DNA of 64,000 nt from an uncultured Alkaliphilus sp. GTDB lineage: Bacteria; Bacillota; Clostridia; Peptostreptococcales; Natronincolaceae. Below, piece after piece: positions 63,089 to 64,000 of this stretch. A program made the translations under genes and the position numbers. The DNA is taken from assembly GCA_938074565.1 (NCBI GenBank), contig CALJEQ010000006.1, positions 62,001-126,000 on the forward strand, read 5' to 3'. The number at the start of each line of letters is the position of its first letter. Position 1 is the stretch's first letter. The notes beneath the pieces are model-generated. The model was not told the origin of the DNA. It made no database searches and saw only the letters and a program-made list of their open reading frames with translations.

Positions 63089-64000
63089 ATGTCCTTTTCA
63101 TCAAAAACTAAAGGAGAGCTTGCTAGATTATTCTCTGAAGATCAATGTTGCCTATTGGCAGAATTGGCAGCTTTAATTAGAATGAGTGGAACACTACAAT
63201 TAGCAGGGTTGAATAGATTAAATCTTAATATTATCACTGAAAATCCATCCATTGCTAGAAAATTATTTAAATTAATAAAAGATTTATTTAGTATTCATAC
63301 GGAAGTAATGGTTAGAAGAAATCCAAGATTAAAGAAAAATAATCATTATCTTATTGGAATTACCTATCAAATGGGTAGTGATAGAATTTTAGAACAGGTG
63401 GGAATACTAAGAAGGGAAGAAGATTCTTTTGATATTACCTATGAAATACCAGAAACGATTATAGAAAAGCATTGCTGTAAAAGGGCTTATTTAAGGGGAG
63501 CTTTTTTAGGTGGTGGTTCTGTTAGTGATCCTGAAAAAACCTATCATTTAGAGTTTGTTACCAATAGTTTGGAACATAGTGAAGTGGTGAAATCTTTGGT
63601 AAATGGATTTGATTTAAATGCTAAAATTATTGAAAGAAAAGGAAGTTTTGTGGTCTACTTAAAGGAAGGAGACCAGGTGGTGGATCTGTTAAATATAATA
63701 GGTGCCCATAGTGCTTTATTAGATTTAGAGAACGTGCGGATCATGAAGCAAATGCGTAATGATATAAATAGAATTGTAAACTGTGAAACCGCAAATTTAA
63801 GTAAAACAGTAAATGCTTCTGTTAGACAGATTGAAAACATAGAATACATTAAACAGACGATTGGTTTGCATAAATTACCAAATAACCTACGGGAAATCGC
63901 TGAAATTAGATTAAATAATCAAGAAGCTAGTTTAAAAGAGCTAGGTCAAATGGTTACACCAGTTATAGGTAAGTCAGGGGTAAATCATAGATTAAGAAAA
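63089..64000 (+). CDS. whiA: WhiA sporulation/division regulator, cut by window edge
   Basis: A conserved DNA-binding protein with a LAGLIDADG-like N-terminal fold and a C-terminal helix-turn-helix; it acts in sporulation in Streptomyces and in division and chromosome segregation in Bacillus. The first 304 residues are visible and the frame is open to the last base, so it runs off the window. It starts SFSSKTKGELARLFSEDQCCLLAELAALIRMSGTL and contains CCKRAYLRGAFLGGGSVSDPEKTYHLEF, NRIVNCETANLSKTVNASVRQ and the HTH SLKELGQMVTPVIGKSGVNHRLRK. Family length is about 315. AAGGTGTGAT is the likely ribosome site. It is separated from rapZ-yvcK by an insert. Confidence 0.96.
   Translation, partial: MSFSSKTKGELARLFSEDQCCLLAELAALIRMSGTLQLAGLNRLNLNIITENPSIARKLFKLIKDLFSIHTEVMVRRNPRLKKNNHYLIGITYQMGSDRILEQVGILRREEDSFDITYEIPETIIEKHCCKRAYLRGAFLGGGSVSDPEKTYHLEFVTNSLEHSEVVKSLVNGFDLNAKIIERKGSFVVYLKEGDQVVDLLNIIGAHSALLDLENVRIMKQMRNDINRIVNCETANLSKTVNASVRQIENIEYIKQTIGLHKLPNNLREIAEIRLNNQEASLKELGQMVTPVIGKSGVNHRLRK

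Noticed and set aside
1..64000. CRISPR arrays, tRNA or rRNA genes, prophage
   Set aside because: No regularly spaced repeats, no cloverleaf with CCA-type end and no phage structural genes were noticed while reading both strands.

Overview
The window is AT-rich and most genes lie on the + strand. It reads as a chromosome segment of an anaerobic, endospore-forming Clostridia (Firmicutes), of the Alkaliphilus/Peptostreptococcales sort by gene content; the genus is an inference. The grounds are alr-ndoAI-ndoA order, a CotF-like coat protein, WhiA/RapZ/YvcK, FtsEX with an M23 activator, [FeFe] hydrogenase with all three maturases, a selenocysteine formate dehydrogenase, frequent TTG/GTG starts and strong AGGAGG-type ribosome sites. 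No tRNA, rRNA, CRISPR array, prophage or intact insertion sequence was seen.

Layout. 1-9.2 kb: end of alr, the EndoAI/EndoA toxin-antitoxin pair, envelope genes (DUF5693 membrane protein, csaB, tagA-like glycosyltransferase), YitT and a split transketolase. 9.2-12.8 kb: an accessory patch with a HTH-TPR regulator followed at once by a 54-residue exported peptide (candidate RRNPP-type quorum sensing), then a TraX-like membrane protein and a secreted protein on the - strand. 13-25.2 kb: secreted and envelope proteins (PrcB domain, phosphodiester glycosidase, four-LysM protein), a Lon-like protease, 5-formyl-THF cyclo-ligase that seems to start at ATT, ftsE-ftsX-M23 and ctpA. 25.2-36 kb: uvrB-uvrA behind a LexA box, a PilZ protein, uvrC, hprK, glucokinase.

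36-55 kb is an energy-metabolism island. A four-gene NADH-linked [FeFe] hydrogenase operon (hndABCD-like) lies behind two Rex-type operators. A probable small RNA and a MITE-like insertion follow, then a TM1266-type regulator, hydG, a DUF3343-hydE fusion and hydF. A second, nearly identical set of the hndABC-like electron-input subunits comes next, this time joined to a 306-residue iron-sulfur protein and a selenocysteine FdhA. The same NADH-oxidising module thus appears to serve hydrogenase in one operon and formate dehydrogenase in the other. A ferritin-like protein and a molybdenum/tungsten-cofactor riboswitch with moaA and a MOSC protein complete the island; the last two plausibly serve the FdhA cofactor.

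55-64 kb: an orphan solute-binding protein, murB, rapZ and yvcK, a 3.4-kb insert (coat protein, tryptophanase, Nudix hydrolase, DUF1540 protein) and whiA, which runs off the right edge. The points most worth following are the regulator-peptide pair, the DUF3343-HydE fusion, the duplicated input modules with patchy identity, the ~136-nt RNA candidate, two copies of a shared palindromic element, and the ATT start.
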